A DNA stretch of 64,000 nt from Shewanella insulae (GCF_009831655.1 NZ_WRPA01000004.1:240778-304777), one strand, 5' to 3'; positions 26,246 to 37,000 are shown, numbered from the stretch's first letter. Notes: a model not told the origin generated them from the sequence alone. Numbers and translations are program-made.

Positions 26246-26395
26246 CCATCCAAGCACTGTGTGGCGTTTAGTTGTTATCTTTATGAATTACTAATTTACC
26301 AAAGCTAAATAATAGGCGGGATTTGTGACGAATGTGTAAATTTTGTGTCGATAAGGGTGGGTAAAAATGAAGTATTTGAGCGAATTAGCACTTTA

Positions 26396-26411
26396 TGTGA
26401 TCTAGGTCACG
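26396..26411. promoter_or_regulatory. CRP-binding site between mtrD and feoA
   Basis: TGTGATCTAGGTCACG matches the consensus TGTGA-N6-TCACA at nine of ten fixed positions. It lies about 150 bases upstream of mtrD and 227 upstream of feoA. CRP is the main activator of anaerobic respiration genes in Shewanella, so mtrDEF-omcA is its likely target; FNR/EtrA binding is less likely because the core is TGTGA. Confidence 0.78.
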
Positions 26412-26448
26412 TTGCACCCGTAAGTTGAGACGTAGAATTGCCCGCCAA

Positions 26449-26463
26449 TGAAAATGGTTCTCA
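26449..26463. promoter_or_regulatory. Candidate Fur box upstream of feoAB
   Basis: TGAAAATGGTTCTCA matches the 7-1-7 Fur pattern (TGATAAT-N-ATTATCA) at 11 of 14 fixed positions. TGATAAT follows at 26465-26471. The site is 175 bases before feoA, a Fur-repressed iron-uptake operon in relatives. Confidence 0.6.
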
Positions 26464-26637
26464 TTTGATAATCTCGTTTACTGATTGAGATATCTGTCAC
26501 ATAATATAAAATACAATTGAAAATTATTATCGTTTCCAAACAGAAATATTGATCTAGATAAAGTTATTGGAAACCTTGCTCCGCTAGAATCTGGTGTAGT
26601 TCAGATTTATCGAGACCTGAAAAGGTAGAGTTGCAAT

Positions 26638-26877
26638 ATGAAATTAAGTGAATTAAAGCCTGGCGATAGTGCTGTGATCTCAGAGGTTGGGCAGATTAGC
26701 CTGCCTGCTGTAGTGAAACGCAAGCTTTTATCTATGGGGATCACCCCCAACACCTCTCTGACCCTATTACGACGCGCCCCATTTGGCTCGGGATTAGAGT
26801 TGGCCATTCGTGGCAGCAAGTTATGTATGCGTAAGGACCTGGCTGAAGTAATTGAGGTGGAGCTGGCTCATGGCTAA
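26638..26877 (+). CDS. feoA: FeoA, small SH3-like protein of ferrous iron uptake
   Basis: The 79-residue protein has the FeoA pattern: MKLSELKPGDSAVI, LLSMGITPNTSLTLLRRAPF, and GSKLCMRKDLAEVIEV. It is cytosolic and needed for FeoB-driven Fe(II) import. Its stop overlaps the feoB start by eight bases, indicating translational coupling. Expression is probably repressed by Fur and may respond to CRP through the shared upstream region. Confidence 0.96.
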   Translation: MKLSELKPGDSAVISEVGQISLPAVVKRKLLSMGITPNTSLTLLRRAPFGSGLELAIRGSKLCMRKDLAEVIEVELAHG

Positions 26878-29164
26878 ACAATTTCATTGTGTGACCGTTG
26901 GTAACCCGAACGCGGGTAAATCGACACTCTTTAATGCCCTAACAGGCGCCAACCAACAGGTGGGTAACTGGTCCGGTGTGACGGTAGAGAAGAAGACAGG
27001 GGCCTTTACCCTGAATGATACTCAAGTGCTACTTACGGATCTGCCCGGTATCTATGATCTCTTGCCTGCCGGTAGCAGCTGCGACTGCTCTCTCGACGAG
27101 CAGATTGCCCAGCAATATCTGGCCGAGGCGCAGATGGATGGCATCATCAACCTGGTGGATGCCACCAACATCGAGCGTCACCTGTATCTGACGGTTCAGC
27201 TGCGCGAGCTTGGCATCCCCATGGTGGTTGTGATCAACAAGATCGACGCGGCCAAGGCTCATGGGATCGAGGTCGATGTCGACAAGATGAGTCAGCAGCT
27301 TGGCTGCCCTGTGATCGCCGTCTGCTCTCGCGACATGAATGATATCAAGCAGGTACAGGCCCAGGTGGTTGACCTGTTAGATGGTAAGGTCTCCGAGGCA
27401 CCATTGGTGTTGGATTACGATGGTGAGATTGAGGCGGGCATCAAGGCGCTGTTTGAGCGAGACAGTCAGCTCAGCCGTGGCCGCGCTCTGGCGATGATGG
27501 GTAATGGTCTTGGCTGTGGCCAATGTAAGAATGGTCAGATGCTGTCAGAGGTGTCCCAATGCTCAGAGCGCCTGGCGGCACAAGGCAAGGATATCGAGAT
27601 CATGGTGGCCACCACGCGTTTCGATTTTGTGCAGCAGGTGTTTAATCAATCGGTGAAGGCCGGCGATCAGCTCACCCTGAGCGAGCGCTTGGATAAGCTG
27701 GTGTTACACCCCATTGCAGGCGTTCCTGTGTTCCTGTTCGTGATGTACCTGATGTTCATGTTCAGTATCAATGTCGGTAGCGCCTTTATCGATTTCTTCG
27801 ACATCACGGCCGGTGCCCTGTTTGTCGATCACCTCGGCGCCTTGATGACCAATATCGGCGCCCCTGACTGGATGGTGACCGTCGTTGCGGGCGGTATAGG
27901 TCAGGGTATCCAAACCGTAGCCACCTTTATTCCTGTGATTGCGGCACTCTTCCTGGCGCTCTCTGTGCTGGAAGGCTCAGGCTATATGGCGCGTGCGGCC
28001 TTCGTGGTCGATGGTCTGATGCGCCGCATCGGTCTGCCGGGTAAGGCATTTGTGCCTATGATCGTCGGGTTTGGCTGTTCTGTGCCGGCTATTATGGCAA
28101 CCCGTACCTTAGGCAGCGAGCGTGAACGTATCGTGACAGGTATGATGGCTCCCTTCATGTCTTGTGGTGCACGCCTGCCGGTATACGCCCTGTTTGCCGC
28201 AGCCTTCTTCCCCGAGTCGGGTCAGAACCTGGTGTTTCTGCTCTATATCATCGGCGTTTTAGCCGCAATTGGAACGGGCTTATTGCTACGTTCAACTCTG
28301 CTTCCTGGCAGTAGCAGCGCCGTGGTGATGGAGCTGCCTAACTACGAGAAGCCAAAGCTAAAGGCGGTGATGGCCAGAACAGGTAAGCGTACCAAGAGCT
28401 TTATTCTGGGGGCGGGTAAGACAATCGTTATCGTGGTGACCCTGCTTAACTTTATCAACGCCATAGGTGTAGATGGCAGCTTTGGCCACGAAGATAGCTC
28501 AGAGTCTGTGCTGAGTGTGGCGAGCCAGAAAGTGACACCGCTCTTCTCACCAATGGGGATAGAGCAGGACAACTGGCCGGCAACTGTGGGTATCATTACC
28601 GGTATCTTCGCTAAAGAAGCCGTGGTAGGTACATTGAACAGCCTCTACTCAACCGCGAGTGGCGAAGAGGAAGCCTTGGCGCCTCTCTCAGAGAGCTTTA
28701 GCGAAGCCTTGGCTACCATCCCTGAGAACCTGTTTGGCATCGCGCCAGAAGATCCGCTATCTATCTCTGTCGGCGACATTCAGACGATTGATACTGCCTC
28801 GAGCGAGCTGGACGTAGATACCTCGACCTTTAGTGCGCTACAGAGCGGTTTCAGCGGCGTGACGGCGGCCTTTGCCTACCTGCTATTTATTCTGCTCTAT
28901 ACCCCTTGTGTGGCTGCTATGGGCGCCCTGGTGGGTGAGTTTGGTCCTCGCTGGGCAACCTTTGCGGCAACCTGGACTCTGGGTCTGGCCTATGGCACAG
29001 CAACCATCTTCTATCAGGCGATGACCTTTGCGGCGCATCCGTTGCAGTCTGGCCTCTGGATCGCCTTCTTCCTGATTGCGCTGGTGATCTTCTACCTCTG
29101 GCTCAAGCGTAAGGGGCAGCGGGCTCAGACCATCATCCCGGTGATCAATGTGGTAACAGAGTAG
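26870..29164 (+). CDS. feoB: FeoB, ferrous iron transporter with N-terminal GTPase
   Basis: The 764-residue inner-membrane protein starts at ATG 26870, with GGAG just upstream; the reading frame extends further but homology begins at MAKQFHCVTV. The G domain shows G1 GNPNAGKST (11-19), G3 DLPG (57-60) and G4 NKID (123-126). A cytoplasmic CGQC pair (Cys216, Cys219) lies between the GTPase and the membrane part. The permease has two Gate segments, including FGCSVPAIMATRTL and CGARLPVYALFAAAFF. No feoC gene follows. Together with the Mtr system, it supplies iron from Fe(II) made by respiration. Confidence 0.96.
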   Translation: MAKQFHCVTVGNPNAGKSTLFNALTGANQQVGNWSGVTVEKKTGAFTLNDTQVLLTDLPGIYDLLPAGSSCDCSLDEQIAQQYLAEAQMDGIINLVDATNIERHLYLTVQLRELGIPMVVVINKIDAAKAHGIEVDVDKMSQQLGCPVIAVCSRDMNDIKQVQAQVVDLLDGKVSEAPLVLDYDGEIEAGIKALFERDSQLSRGRALAMMGNGLGCGQCKNGQMLSEVSQCSERLAAQGKDIEIMVATTRFDFVQQVFNQSVKAGDQLTLSERLDKLVLHPIAGVPVFLFVMYLMFMFSINVGSAFIDFFDITAGALFVDHLGALMTNIGAPDWMVTVVAGGIGQGIQTVATFIPVIAALFLALSVLEGSGYMARAAFVVDGLMRRIGLPGKAFVPMIVGFGCSVPAIMATRTLGSERERIVTGMMAPFMSCGARLPVYALFAAAFFPESGQNLVFLLYIIGVLAAIGTGLLLRSTLLPGSSSAVVMELPNYEKPKLKAVMARTGKRTKSFILGAGKTIVIVVTLLNFINAIGVDGSFGHEDSSESVLSVASQKVTPLFSPMGIEQDNWPATVGIITGIFAKEAVVGTLNSLYSTASGEEEALAPLSESFSEALATIPENLFGIAPEDPLSISVGDIQTIDTASSELDVDTSTFSALQSGFSGVTAAFAYLLFILLYTPCVAAMGALVGEFGPRWATFAATWTLGLAYGTATIFYQAMTFAAHPLQSGLWIAFFLIALVIFYLWLKRKGQRAQTIIPVINVVTE

Positions 29165-29200
29165 AATTAAGCTTGATGTAAAACAGCTTGTTAAACTGAG

Positions 29201-29230
29201 AAAAGCAGCGATATGTCGCTGCTTTTCTGT
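29201..29230 (+). terminator. Terminator after feoB
   Basis: An 11-base perfect stem (AAAAGCAGCGA/TCGCTGCTTTT) with a four-base loop is followed by CTGTTTTTG. It stands 37 bases after the feoB stop codon. Confidence 0.88.
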
Positions 29231-29369
29231 TTTTGCGTTAAATCATGGCAGTTTTTGCGATTTGGCCGTTGTAACGAAGCGAAATCTGTAGGAATATGCA
29301 GGTTTTCTCCCATTAGTCTCGAGCGGCACCTGTGCGCCCGATGAAATAGAGTTCGCAAAGAGGATTTCC

Positions 29370-31040
29370 ATGAGTCATGTGGACACCGAAGTACGTCCAA
29401 GTAACTTCATTCGTAACATCATAGATGAAGATTTAGAAAGCGGTAAGCACACCCGTGTGCACACTCGTTTTCCGCCTGAGCCAAACGGCTATCTTCATAT
29501 AGGTCACGCAAAATCGATCTGTTTGAATTTCGGTTTGGCGCAGGACTACAAGGGTCTATGTAACTTACGTTTTGATGATACCAACCCTGAGAAAGAGGAT
29601 ATCGATTACGTTAACTCTATTCAGGCCGATGTACATTGGTTAGGTTTCCAGTGGGATGGTGAGATCCGTTACTCGTCTAACTATTTCGATCAGTTGCACA
29701 AGTACGCGGTCGAATTGATCCAGAAGGGGTTAGCTTACGTCTGTTTCCTCAACGGTGAGCAGACCCGGGAATACCGCGGCACCCTGAAGGAGCCGGGTAA
29801 GAACAGTCCCTACCGTGATACCTCTGTCGAAGAGAACCTAGCGCTATTCGAGAAGATGCGTAAGGGTGAGTTTAAAGAGGGTGAGTGCGCCCTGCGTGCC
29901 AAGATCGATATGGCGTCGCCCTTCATGTGTATGCGTGACCCAGTGATCTATCGTATCCGTTTTGCCCATCACCATCAGACAGGCGATAAGTGGTGCATCT
30001 ACCCTATGTATGATTTCACCCACTGTATCTCAGATGCGATTGAAGATATCACCCACTCGCTCTGTACACTGGAGTTCCAGGACAATCGCCGTCTGTATGA
30101 CTGGGTGTTGGATAACCTGGACGATTTCCAGGTGCCAAACCGTACCCATCAATATGAGTTCTCACGCCTGAATCTGGAATACACCCTGATGTCGAAGCGT
30201 AAGCTCAACGATCTCGTGGTGCGTGGCCTGGTATCAGGATGGGACGATCCACGTATGCCGACCATCGCCGGTCTGCGTCGTCGTGGCTACACGCCGGCTT
30301 CTATTCGCGAGTTCTGTCGTCGTATCGGCGTGACCAAGCAAGACAACATGGTCGAAGTGGGTATGCTGGATGCCTGTATCCGTGAAGAGCTCAACGAGCA
30401 CGCACCTCGTGCCATGGCGGTAATTAATCCGGTCAAGGTGATCATCGAGAATTACCCTGAAGGACAGGTAGAGAAGCTGTCGGCGCCGGCACATCCAACC
30501 ATAGAGTCTATGGGGCAGCGTGAGCTGGTCTTCGGCCGCGAACTCTATATCGATGCCGACGATTTCCGTGAAGAGGCCAACAAGAAGTACAAGCGTCTTG
30601 TTCAGGGCAAGGAAGTGCGTCTGCGTAATGCTTACGTGATCAAGGCCGAGCGCTGTGACAAGGATGAGGCTGGCAATGTCACCACCATCTATTGTACCTA
30701 TGATGATCAGACCCTGGGTAAGAACCCAGCCGATGGCCGTAAGGTGAAAGGGGTGATCCACTGGGTTGAGGCCTCTAGCGCCGTGCCCGCCGAATTCCGC
30801 CTGTATGACAGACTCTTTAATCAGCCTAACCCGGCGGCAGCTGACACGGTCGATGAGGTGCTAAACCCTGAGTCATTGGTGGTTAAGCATGGTTTGGTCG
30901 AGCCAGGTCTGGTTAAGGCTGAAGCCGAGAAGGCGTACCAGTTCGAGCGTGAAGGTTACTTCTGCGCCGATAACAAAGATTCATCGCCTGAGCATCTGGT
31001 CTTTAACCTGACCGTTGCCCTGCGAGATTCTTCTAACTAA
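29370..31040 (+). CDS. glnS: Glutaminyl-tRNA synthetase
   Basis: The 556-residue class I synthetase charges tRNA-Gln with glutamine. The HIGH signature is at residues 43-46 ([10 protein letters not shown]) and the KMSKS equivalent is MSKRK at 274-278, as usual for Gln[13 protein letters not shown] and the C-terminal anticodon-binding beta-barrels are present. The start ATG follows AGAGGATTTCC. It is monocistronic, between two terminators. Confidence 0.97.
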   Translation: MSHVDTEVRPSNFIRNIIDEDLESGKHTRVHTRFPPEPNGYLHIGHAKSICLNFGLAQDYKGLCNLRFDDTNPEKEDIDYVNSIQADVHWLGFQWDGEIRYSSNYFDQLHKYAVELIQKGLAYVCFLNGEQTREYRGTLKEPGKNSPYRDTSVEENLALFEKMRKGEFKEGECALRAKIDMASPFMCMRDPVIYRIRFAHHHQTGDKWCIYPMYDFTHCISDAIEDITHSLCTLEFQDNRRLYDWVLDNLDDFQVPNRTHQYEFSRLNLEYTLMSKRKLNDLVVRGLVSGWDDPRMPTIAGLRRRGYTPASIREFCRRIGVTKQDNMVEVGMLDACIREELNEHAPRAMAVINPVKVIIENYPEGQVEKLSAPAHPTIESMGQRELVFGRELYIDADDFREEANKKYKRLVQGKEVRLRNAYVIKAERCDKDEAGNVTTIYCTYDDQTLGKNPADGRKVKGVIHWVEASSAVPAEFRLYDRLFNQPNPAAADTVDEVLNPESLVVKHGLVEPGLVKAEAEKAYQFEREGYFCADNKDSSPEHLVFNLTVALRDSSN

Positions 31041-31057
31041 GTTAATCTTAGGGATTA

Positions 31058-31090
31058 AAAAAGGCTTTAGGTGAATCCTAAAGCCTTTTT
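31058..31090. terminator. Bidirectional terminator between glnS and the Yip1-family gene
   Basis: A 14-base perfect stem (AAAAAGGCTTTAGG and its complement) with a five-base loop lies between convergent genes, with T runs in both readings. Confidence 0.92.
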
Positions 31091-31115
31091 TATATCTGGC
31101 GTTAACCAATGCCGT

Positions 31116-31712
31116 TTATTGGTACATGGGGCCTAAGCCGAAGCTCCACAGGATGACGCTAGATGCCATCAGGGCAACTAAGAGTACCAGACCTGCGGTG
31201 ACGACCGAGCTGGCATAGATGAAACCTTTCTCCTCAGGGATATTCATTATGATGGGCACCCCTGTGTAGAGCAGGTAAACAGAGTAGGTCAGTCCCACCA
31301 ATCCCACTATCATCATGAACCAGAGCGCAGGGTATAGCGCCGCTAGGCCGACCATAAATAGTGGTGTCGCCGTATAGGCCGCCAGTTCTATCGCCTGTGT
31401 GTAGCTAGGCTGAGCATCGAAGGTCTTGGCCATCCAGTAGGCCAGATAGGCCAGGGCGAAGACGCCGGCGATAAGGCCGAAGTACATGCTGATAGACATC
31501 ATCAAGGCACTTTGCTTGGTGAGGAAGAGGGGATCGGATACCCCTAGATTCCAGCCGAACATGGTTGAAGCCAGATAGGTACAGATGGCTGGGATAAGGG
31601 CGATTAGCAGAACATGACTAAGACTGCTTCTCAGCGCTTCGTGGTTTTTCTCAATTGTGTGCCACTCTTCTTTCGGATGAGTGTATAACCCCATTAAGTG
31701 ATTCAATATCAT
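31116..31712 (-). CDS. Yip1-domain inner-membrane protein
   Basis: The 198-residue protein has a short cytoplasmic start (MILNHLMGLYTHPKEEWHTI) followed by about five hydrophobic helices. The opening 'YTHPKEEWHTIEK' and the later TYSVYLLYTGVPIIMNIPEEK are typical of bacterial Yip1/YIPF-domain proteins. Their function is not known. ATG 31712 has a GGATAATTATA leader with a modest ribosome site. Confidence 0.78.
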   Translation of the reverse strand: MILNHLMGLYTHPKEEWHTIEKNHEALRSSLSHVLLIALIPAICTYLASTMFGWNLGVSDPLFLTKQSALMMSISMYFGLIAGVFALAYLAYWMAKTFDAQPSYTQAIELAAYTATPLFMVGLAALYPALWFMMIVGLVGLTYSVYLLYTGVPIIMNIPEEKGFIYASSVVTAGLVLLVALMASSVILWSFGLGPMYQ

Positions 31713-31962
31713 TATAATTATCCTTGTTCAGCTTTCATTTTGTGCTCGCCAAACTTCAGACGAACCCGCATTGCCTGTTGGTCTGCTACCCAATAGACCT
31801 CAGGCTCCCAAACAGTCCTGTGAGGACTGACATAGTTTATTTATTGAACATAAACTTAGACTAGTCAAGCTAACTTTCATCTGTTAGGCAGATGAACCTG
31901 CCCAAGGCCGGCTTTTATGGGTAAAATAGCCACCGTCTGTCCGTTTAACCCCTGAGTGTGTG

Positions 31963-32727
31963 ATGCAAGCCCTATTAGCCCCGATAAAGCAGTTTTTACA
32001 ATGTGAAACCCCAGACGAGTGGATAGCGCTCGCCAGCCAGAGCGAGCAGCTTGCTGCGCTAGTTATTGATCACTGCAACTGTGAGCTCAAGGCTGCGCAG
32101 ACGGCGATGTTTTTAATTCGCAAGTATGCGGTGGATAATCCTAGTGGCGATCGACTACTCGAGTGGGCCAAGCCCTATGAGGAGTTCGTCTACAACAAGT
32201 CACGGGATATAGATGCGTTTCTTGCGCGGGATGTGAAAAAGAATGAACTGGTGGGCGAGTTAACCGCGAAGGATGGGGTCGATTATGGCCAAGATCTTAT
32301 CGCCAAGATGGTGCGACTGATAAAAGAGGAGTTTCACCATTTCGAGCAGGTGCTGGAGATCATGCAGGCACGGGGCATTCCCTATCAGAATCTCACCGCC
32401 GGCCGCTATGCCAAGGGGATGATGCGGGCGGTACGCACCCATGAACCGGCGACCCTGGTGGACAAGCTGATCGTTGGTGCCTTTATCGAGGCGCGCTCCT
32501 GTGAGCGTTTCGCCAAGCTGGCGCCTTATCTCGATGAAGACCTGAGTAAGTTCTACGTGTCGCTGCTGCGATCGGAGGCGCGCCACTATCAAGATTACTT
32601 GGTGCTGGCCCAGGCGATATCCCCTGAGAGTATTGATGAGCGCGTGGCCCATTTTGCCAAGCTGGAAGCCGATCTTATCAGCACACCAGACAGTGAGTTT
32701 AAGTTTCACTCGGGAAGGCCTAGCTAA
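31963..32727 (+). CDS. miaE: tRNA 2-methylthio-N6-isopentenyladenosine hydroxylase MiaE
   Basis: The 254-residue product is a non-haem diiron monooxygenase that hydroxylates ms2i6A37 in tRNAs. Family segments are LLAPIKQFLQCETPDEWI, DHCNCELKAAQTAMFLIRKY, KEEFHHFEQVLEIMQARGI and RSEARHYQDYLVLA, which hold the Glu/His iron ligands of the helical bundle. ATG 31963 is preferred to GTG 31960. A perfect CAGTCCT/AGGACTG hairpin stands at 31813-31829 in the 250-base divergent region upstream; its role is unknown. Confidence 0.92.
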   Translation: MQALLAPIKQFLQCETPDEWIALASQSEQLAALVIDHCNCELKAAQTAMFLIRKYAVDNPSGDRLLEWAKPYEEFVYNKSRDIDAFLARDVKKNELVGELTAKDGVDYGQDLIAKMVRLIKEEFHHFEQVLEIMQARGIPYQNLTAGRYAKGMMRAVRTHEPATLVDKLIVGAFIEARSCERFAKLAPYLDEDLSKFYVSLLRSEARHYQDYLVLAQAISPESIDERVAHFAKLEADLISTPDSEFKFHSGRPS

Positions 32728-32769
32728 GGCGCGCTTAAGCTAAGAGCTATTGGCAAGTAAGTGGACGCC

Positions 32770-33501
32770 TTAGGCGTCTGTGTCGCCGAAGGGCAGGCTC
32801 TGCAGGCTCACCTGCTCAGGGCTAATTTTTAGCACGCTGCCTTGCTCATACCAGTCACCTACCACGATCCGTTGGCCGTTATTGGCTAACTGATGGATGT
32901 CGGGCCTGTGGGTATGACCATGGATCATGCGTTTAGCCCCGGTCTCTGCCATCAGCCGCTCTACCGCGCTCTGCTCTACATCCATGATGCTATAGCTCTT
33001 GAGCTGATTGCTCTGTTTACTCTTGCTACGTAGCTTGTCGGCGATGGCGATGCGTTTGGATTTAGGCAGGTGATTGTAGATAAACTTGGCCCAGGGCATA
33101 TTTCTAAAGCGGCGGAATCTCTGATAGGCCTTATCTAAGGTGCACAGGCTGTCGCCATGGAGCAATACGCTCGGCTCACCATAAAGGTCTATACAATGTA
33201 CCTCGGGTAGCAGCGTCATCCCGGAACGCTTGGCATACTCTTTACCCAGCAGGAAGTCGCGATTGCCATGGATGAAGTAGATGGGGGTATGGCTCGAGAA
33301 CTGTTTTAAGCGCTCGGCAAGTGCCAGTGCAAATGGCTCGGTGATATCATCACCCACCCAGACTTCAAATAGATCCCCCAGGATATAGAGGGCATCGCAA
33401 TGGGTCGTGTCTTGATTAAGAAATTGATGGAAGGCATTGAGGATATCGGGGCGATCGGCACTCAGGTGCAGATCGCCCACAAACAGGGTGTAGTTCAACA
33501 A
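32770..33501 (-). CDS. lpxH: UDP-2,3-diacylglucosamine diphosphatase LpxH
   Basis: The 243-residue enzyme makes lipid X in lipid A synthesis on the inner face of the membrane. The calcineurin-like metal motifs are all present: GDLHL (Asp10, His12), [24 protein letters not shown] and IHGHTHRP. The start appears to be TTG 33501, with CAGGG eight bases upstream; a second TTG follows directly. It is 15 bases after ppiB and so part of a ppiB-lpxH operon, a pairing also seen in E. coli. Confidence 0.95.
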   Translation of the reverse strand: MLNYTLFVGDLHLSADRPDILNAFHQFLNQDTTHCDALYILGDLFEVWVGDDITEPFALALAERLKQFSSHTPIYFIHGNRDFLLGKEYAKRSGMTLLPEVHCIDLYGEPSVLLHGDSLCTLDKAYQRFRRFRNMPWAKFIYNHLPKSKRIAIADKLRSKSKQSNQLKSYSIMDVEQSAVERLMAETGAKRMIHGHTHRPDIHQLANNGQRIVVGDWYEQGSVLKISPEQVSLQSLPFGDTDA

Positions 33502-33516
33502 GTGTCGGCCCTGTGA

Positions 33517-34011
33517 TTACGCTTCGACGGTCACGCTTTCGATGACGACGGCTTCTAGCGGTACGTCTTGGTGCATGCCGCGGTTACCTGTGGCAACGGC
33601 CTTGATCTGGTTAACTACGTCCATGCCTTCGGTTACCTTACCAAATACGCAGTAACCCCACCCCTGTACCGACTCAGACTTGAAGTCGAGGAAGGTGTTG
33701 TCGTTGATGTTGATGAAGAATTGCGCGGTGGCCGAGTGTGGATCTGAGGTACGGGCCATGGCGATGGTGCCTACAAGGTTAGATAGACCATTGTTGGCTT
33801 CGTTTTCGATCGCTTCGTTACAACGCTTTTGCGACATGTCTTCGGTGAATCCGCCGCCCTGGATCATGAAACCATCGATTACGCGGTGAAAGATGGTGCC
33901 GTCATAAAAGCCGTCTTTCGCATACTTGATGAAGTTAGCGACGGTTGCAGGGGCTTTTTCGGCATCAAGTTCGAGTTTAATAACACCGTGGTTGGTTTGC
34001 ATTGTGATCAT
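33517..34011 (-). CDS. ppiB: Cytoplasmic cyclophilin-type peptidyl-prolyl isomerase B
   Basis: The 164-residue cyclophilin has [35 protein letters not shown] and [10 protein letters not shown], including the catalytic arginine in FHR. Its length equals E. coli PpiB when started at ATG 34011 (MITMQTNHG); an in-frame ATG at 34029 would add six residues. It has no signal peptide. It precedes lpxH on the same strand. Confidence 0.95.
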   Translation of the reverse strand: MITMQTNHGVIKLELDAEKAPATVANFIKYAKDGFYDGTIFHRVIDGFMIQGGGFTEDMSQKRCNEAIENEANNGLSNLVGTIAMARTSDPHSATAQFFININDNTFLDFKSESVQGWGYCVFGKVTEGMDVVNQIKAVATGNRGMHQDVPLEAVVIESVTVEA

Positions 34012-34275
34012 ATGACTGTATCTCATCATGGTTACTTATTCAGATAGCGCCAGATTCTAGCCTATTAACCCCGGCGCATAAAGGGATGGCGTGACTTTTA
34101 TCCCTGCGGACTGACTTTGCCCAGGGATAAATCCTCCTATTTCTACCTCTCGGGGACACAGAATGTGCGAGGGCACAAAAAACGCTTTAGATTCACGCAA
34201 TCACGCTGGAAGCGGCCGTTTGCAGGTGGTAGACTGAGCGGCCTATTTGTTGTCAATTATCTGTAGAGAATATCA

Positions 34276-35655
34276 ATGTTGAAGCTATACAACAGTCTTA
34301 CCCGCCAAAAAGAGGAATTTAAGCCAATACAGCCAGGTAAAGTCGGCATGTATGTCTGCGGGGTCACCATTTATGATTTGTGTCATATTGGTCACGGACG
34401 TACGTTTGTTGCTTTCGACATGATCGTCAGATACCTGAGGTATATCGGCTATGATGTGAATTTTCACCGTAACATCACAGATGTCGACGATAAGATCATC
34501 AAGCGCGCCGCCGAGAACGGTGAGAGCTGCGATACCCTCACCGAGCGTCTGACACAAGAGATGTATCACGACTTCGATGCGCTGCATATGAAGCGTCCCG
34601 ATTTCGAGCCCCGTGCGACTCAGCATATGCCGGAGATCATCGAGATGGTCGAGCGCCTGCTGGAACGCGACCACGCCTATATCGCCGCCAACGGCGATGT
34701 GCTCTTCAGCGTGGGGTCTTTCCCGGAATATGGTCGTCTGTCTGGTCAGAACCTGGATCAACTGCAGGCAGGTGCCCGCGTAGAAGTAGACGAAAACAAG
34801 CGCGATCCTATGGATTTCGTGCTGTGGAAGATGTCTAAGCCGGGCGAGCCGACTTGGGACTCACCATGGGGCCCAGGCCGCCCAGGCTGGCACATAGAGT
34901 GTTCGGCGATGAATAGTAAGCATCTGGGTGAACATTTTGACATTCATGGTGGCGGCTCGGATCTACAGTTCCCGCATCATGAGAACGAGATAGCCCAGTC
35001 TTGCTGCGCCCACGATACCCCGTATGTAAATTACTGGATGCATACCGGCATGGTGATGGTGGACAAGGAGAAGATGTCCAAGTCGCTGAACAATTTCTTC
35101 ACCATTCGTGATGTGCTCGAGCATTATGATGCCTCGACCGTGCGTTACTTCCTGCTGTCGGGCCACTACCGCAGCCAGTTGAACTACTCGGAAGAGAACC
35201 TTAAGCAGGCCAAGGCGGCGCTCGAGCGCCTCTATACCGCGCTGAAAGGATTGGATCTGAGCGTCAAAGCAGCGCCGGCGAGCGAGTATGTCGCTAAGTT
35301 TAAGGAGGCGATGGACGACGACTTCAATACGCCTGAGGCCTACTCAGTGCTGTTTGACATGGCCCGTGAGATAAACCGTCTCAAGGCTGACGACCTAGAG
35401 GCCGCTTCTGCCTTGGGTGTGAGCATGAAGCAACTGGGTGACGTGCTAGGGATCTTAGAGCTGGATGTGGATGCATTCTTTAAGGGCGAGGGCAGTGACG
35501 ATGAGGTGGCGCAAATAGAAGCCTTAATCGCCGAGCGTAACCGTGCCCGCGCCGAGAAGGATTGGGCCGCGGCCGATGTGGCCCGAGATGGCCTGAATGC
35601 CCTTGGGGTGATCCTGGAAGATGGTCCGAGCGGCACGACCTGGCGTAAGAAGTAA
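34276..35655 (+). CDS. cysS: Cysteinyl-tRNA synthetase
   Basis: The 459-residue class I enzyme charges tRNA-Cys. It has the HIGH motif at 37-40 ([10 protein letters not shown]) and KMSKS at 266-270. The zinc-binding residues typical of CysRS are Cys28, [10 protein letters not shown] and HHENEIAQS. It is divergent from ppiB with a 264-base gap and ends in a terminator shared with folD. Confidence 0.97.
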   Translation: MLKLYNSLTRQKEEFKPIQPGKVGMYVCGVTIYDLCHIGHGRTFVAFDMIVRYLRYIGYDVNFHRNITDVDDKIIKRAAENGESCDTLTERLTQEMYHDFDALHMKRPDFEPRATQHMPEIIEMVERLLERDHAYIAANGDVLFSVGSFPEYGRLSGQNLDQLQAGARVEVDENKRDPMDFVLWKMSKPGEPTWDSPWGPGRPGWHIECSAMNSKHLGEHFDIHGGGSDLQFPHHENEIAQSCCAHDTPYVNYWMHTGMVMVDKEKMSKSLNNFFTIRDVLEHYDASTVRYFLLSGHYRSQLNYSEENLKQAKAALERLYTALKGLDLSVKAAPASEYVAKFKEAMDDDFNTPEAYSVLFDMAREINRLKADDLEAASALGVSMKQLGDVLGILELDVDAFFKGEGSDDEVAQIEALIAERNRARAEKDWAAADVARDGLNALGVILEDGPSGTTWRKK

Positions 35656-35681
35656 GCTGTTGCACTAAAAGTAACAAGCGT

Positions 35682-35710
35682 AAAAAAGCCTGCATAATGC
35701 AGGCTTTTTT
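35682..35710. terminator. Bidirectional terminator between cysS and folD
   Basis: A 13-base perfect stem (AAAAAAGCCTGCA and its complement) with a three-base loop gives T runs in both directions between convergent genes. Confidence 0.92.
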
Positions 35711-35800
35711 GTATCCATAGTTTAGGCAATCAACCTAGGCCGCTAATATGAGTCTCCATTAGCAGCGAGACCTTAGCCATAAAAGCTTAGCCATAAATGC

Positions 35801-36655
35801 TTAGTCGTGGTAGTTCTCTGCGGCGTACAGAGTATTTTCCAGTAGACTGGCAATGGTCATAGGACCGACACCGCCCGGTACTGGCGTGATATGACTGGCA
35901 TGCTCGGCGGCCACATCGTATTGCACATCGCCCACGAGTTGGCCGCTCTCTAAACGATTGATCCCCACGTCGATAACTATTGCGCCCGGCTTAATCCACT
36001 CGCCTGGAATAAAGTTAGCCTTGCCTACGGCGACGATCAACAAGTCGGCGCGGCGCACCTTATCTTCTAAGTCACGGGTGAAGCGGTGACAGGTAGTGGT
36101 GGTGCAGCCAGCTAATAACAGCTCCAGCGTCATCGGGCGGCCGACTATGTTAGAGGCGCCAACGACCACTGCATCCAGGCCGTAGGTATCTACGCCGGTG
36201 GACTTGATAAGCGTCATGATCCCCATTGGTGTGCAGGAGCGCAGCACTGGAATACGCTGAGCCAGACGACCCACATTATAAGGGTGGAAGCCGTCGACAT
36301 CTTTGTCCGGGCGAATACGCTCGATAACCTTCGACTCTTCGATATGATCCGGCAGCGGCAGCTGGACCAAGATACCGTCGATGCTCGGGTCCTGGTTGCA
36401 CTTGTCGATCAGGGCCAGCAGATCGGCTTCCGAGGTTTCGGTTGGCAGGTCAAAAGATTGTGAGAGGAAGCCAACTTCTTCACAGGCGCGGCGCTTGCTG
36501 CCGACATAGACCTGAGAAGCGGGATCGGCTCCCACTAAGATAACGGCTAATCCCGGTACACGTTTTCCTGCCTCTTTGCGGGCGGTTACTTTGGCACTCA
36601 GTTGCTTTCGAATGGATTGAGCAATCGCTTTGCCATCGATTATTTGTGCTGTCAT
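35801..36655 (-). CDS. folD: FolD methylenetetrahydrofolate dehydrogenase/cyclohydrolase
   Basis: The 284-residue bifunctional enzyme interconverts 5,10-methylene-THF and 10-formyl-THF using NADP. Signatures are [14 protein letters not shown] (with catalytic Lys), [42 protein letters not shown] and [16 protein letters not shown]. The ATG is preceded by AAGGAAATCC. It is a single gene, convergent with cysS. Confidence 0.97.
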   Translation of the reverse strand: MTAQIIDGKAIAQSIRKQLSAKVTARKEAGKRVPGLAVILVGADPASQVYVGSKRRACEEVGFLSQSFDLPTETSEADLLALIDKCNQDPSIDGILVQLPLPDHIEESKVIERIRPDKDVDGFHPYNVGRLAQRIPVLRSCTPMGIMTLIKSTGVDTYGLDAVVVGASNIVGRPMTLELLLAGCTTTTCHRFTRDLEDKVRRADLLIVAVGKANFIPGEWIKPGAIVIDVGINRLESGQLVGDVQYDVAAEHASHITPVPGGVGPMTIASLLENTLYAAENYHD

Positions 36656-36923
36656 GGGGGGTGGATTTCCTTAATATGGCGCGATAATAAAAAATCGGCG
36701 ACATTTTAACAGGGGGGGCGGAAACTGTCATTGACTTAGCTCGATAACAGTCAGTTCTAATATATGGATAATCTATGGGGTTATTAATGTGCTAAATCGA
36801 TTGATGCTGTTCATTAAGCATGGAATAAAAGCAGCTAAACCGGGAGTGAAACCCCGTTATTGGTTAATTAAGTTTCGGATAGCTGTTAAATTAGTCAGGC
36901 ACGCCAGCATTGCAAAAAAATCG
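36656..36923. other. Region between folD and the tRNA promoter
   Basis: The 268 bases between the folD start and the tRNA promoter are AT-rich and hold the folD promoter region. I see no gene or strong repeat. Confidence 0.5.
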
Positions 36924-36952
36924 TTGACGCTAATCATATGAGGGGATAATAT
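36924..36952 (+). promoter_or_regulatory. sigma70 promoter of the tRNA operon
   Basis: TTGACG (36924-36929) and TAATAT (36947-36952) are spaced by the optimal 17 bases. The GC-rich discriminator GCGCTCCG follows, as is typical of stringently controlled stable RNA promoters. Transcription should begin near 36959, about 42 bases before the first tRNA. Confidence 0.85.
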
Positions 36953-37000
36953 GCGCTCCGTTCTCGGCGACGCCCACCGCTTCGTCAAGAGTCAAATTAT

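Larger units (their letters stand above)
26246..26637. other. Divergent control region between mtrD and feoA
   Basis: The 392-base region separates mtrDEF-omcA (minus) from feoAB (plus). It holds one near-perfect CRP site and one Fur-like site, listed separately. Bases 26350-26363, read on the minus strand, also give TTTTTACCCACCCTTAT, a loose match to the C-rich element upstream of the other surface cytochrome genes. An AT-rich stretch covers 26500-26560. Confidence 0.65.

Noticed and set aside
29165..29369. Possible feoC gene after feoB
   Set aside because: The 205 bases contain a terminator and the glnS upstream region; no small winged-helix protein is encoded.
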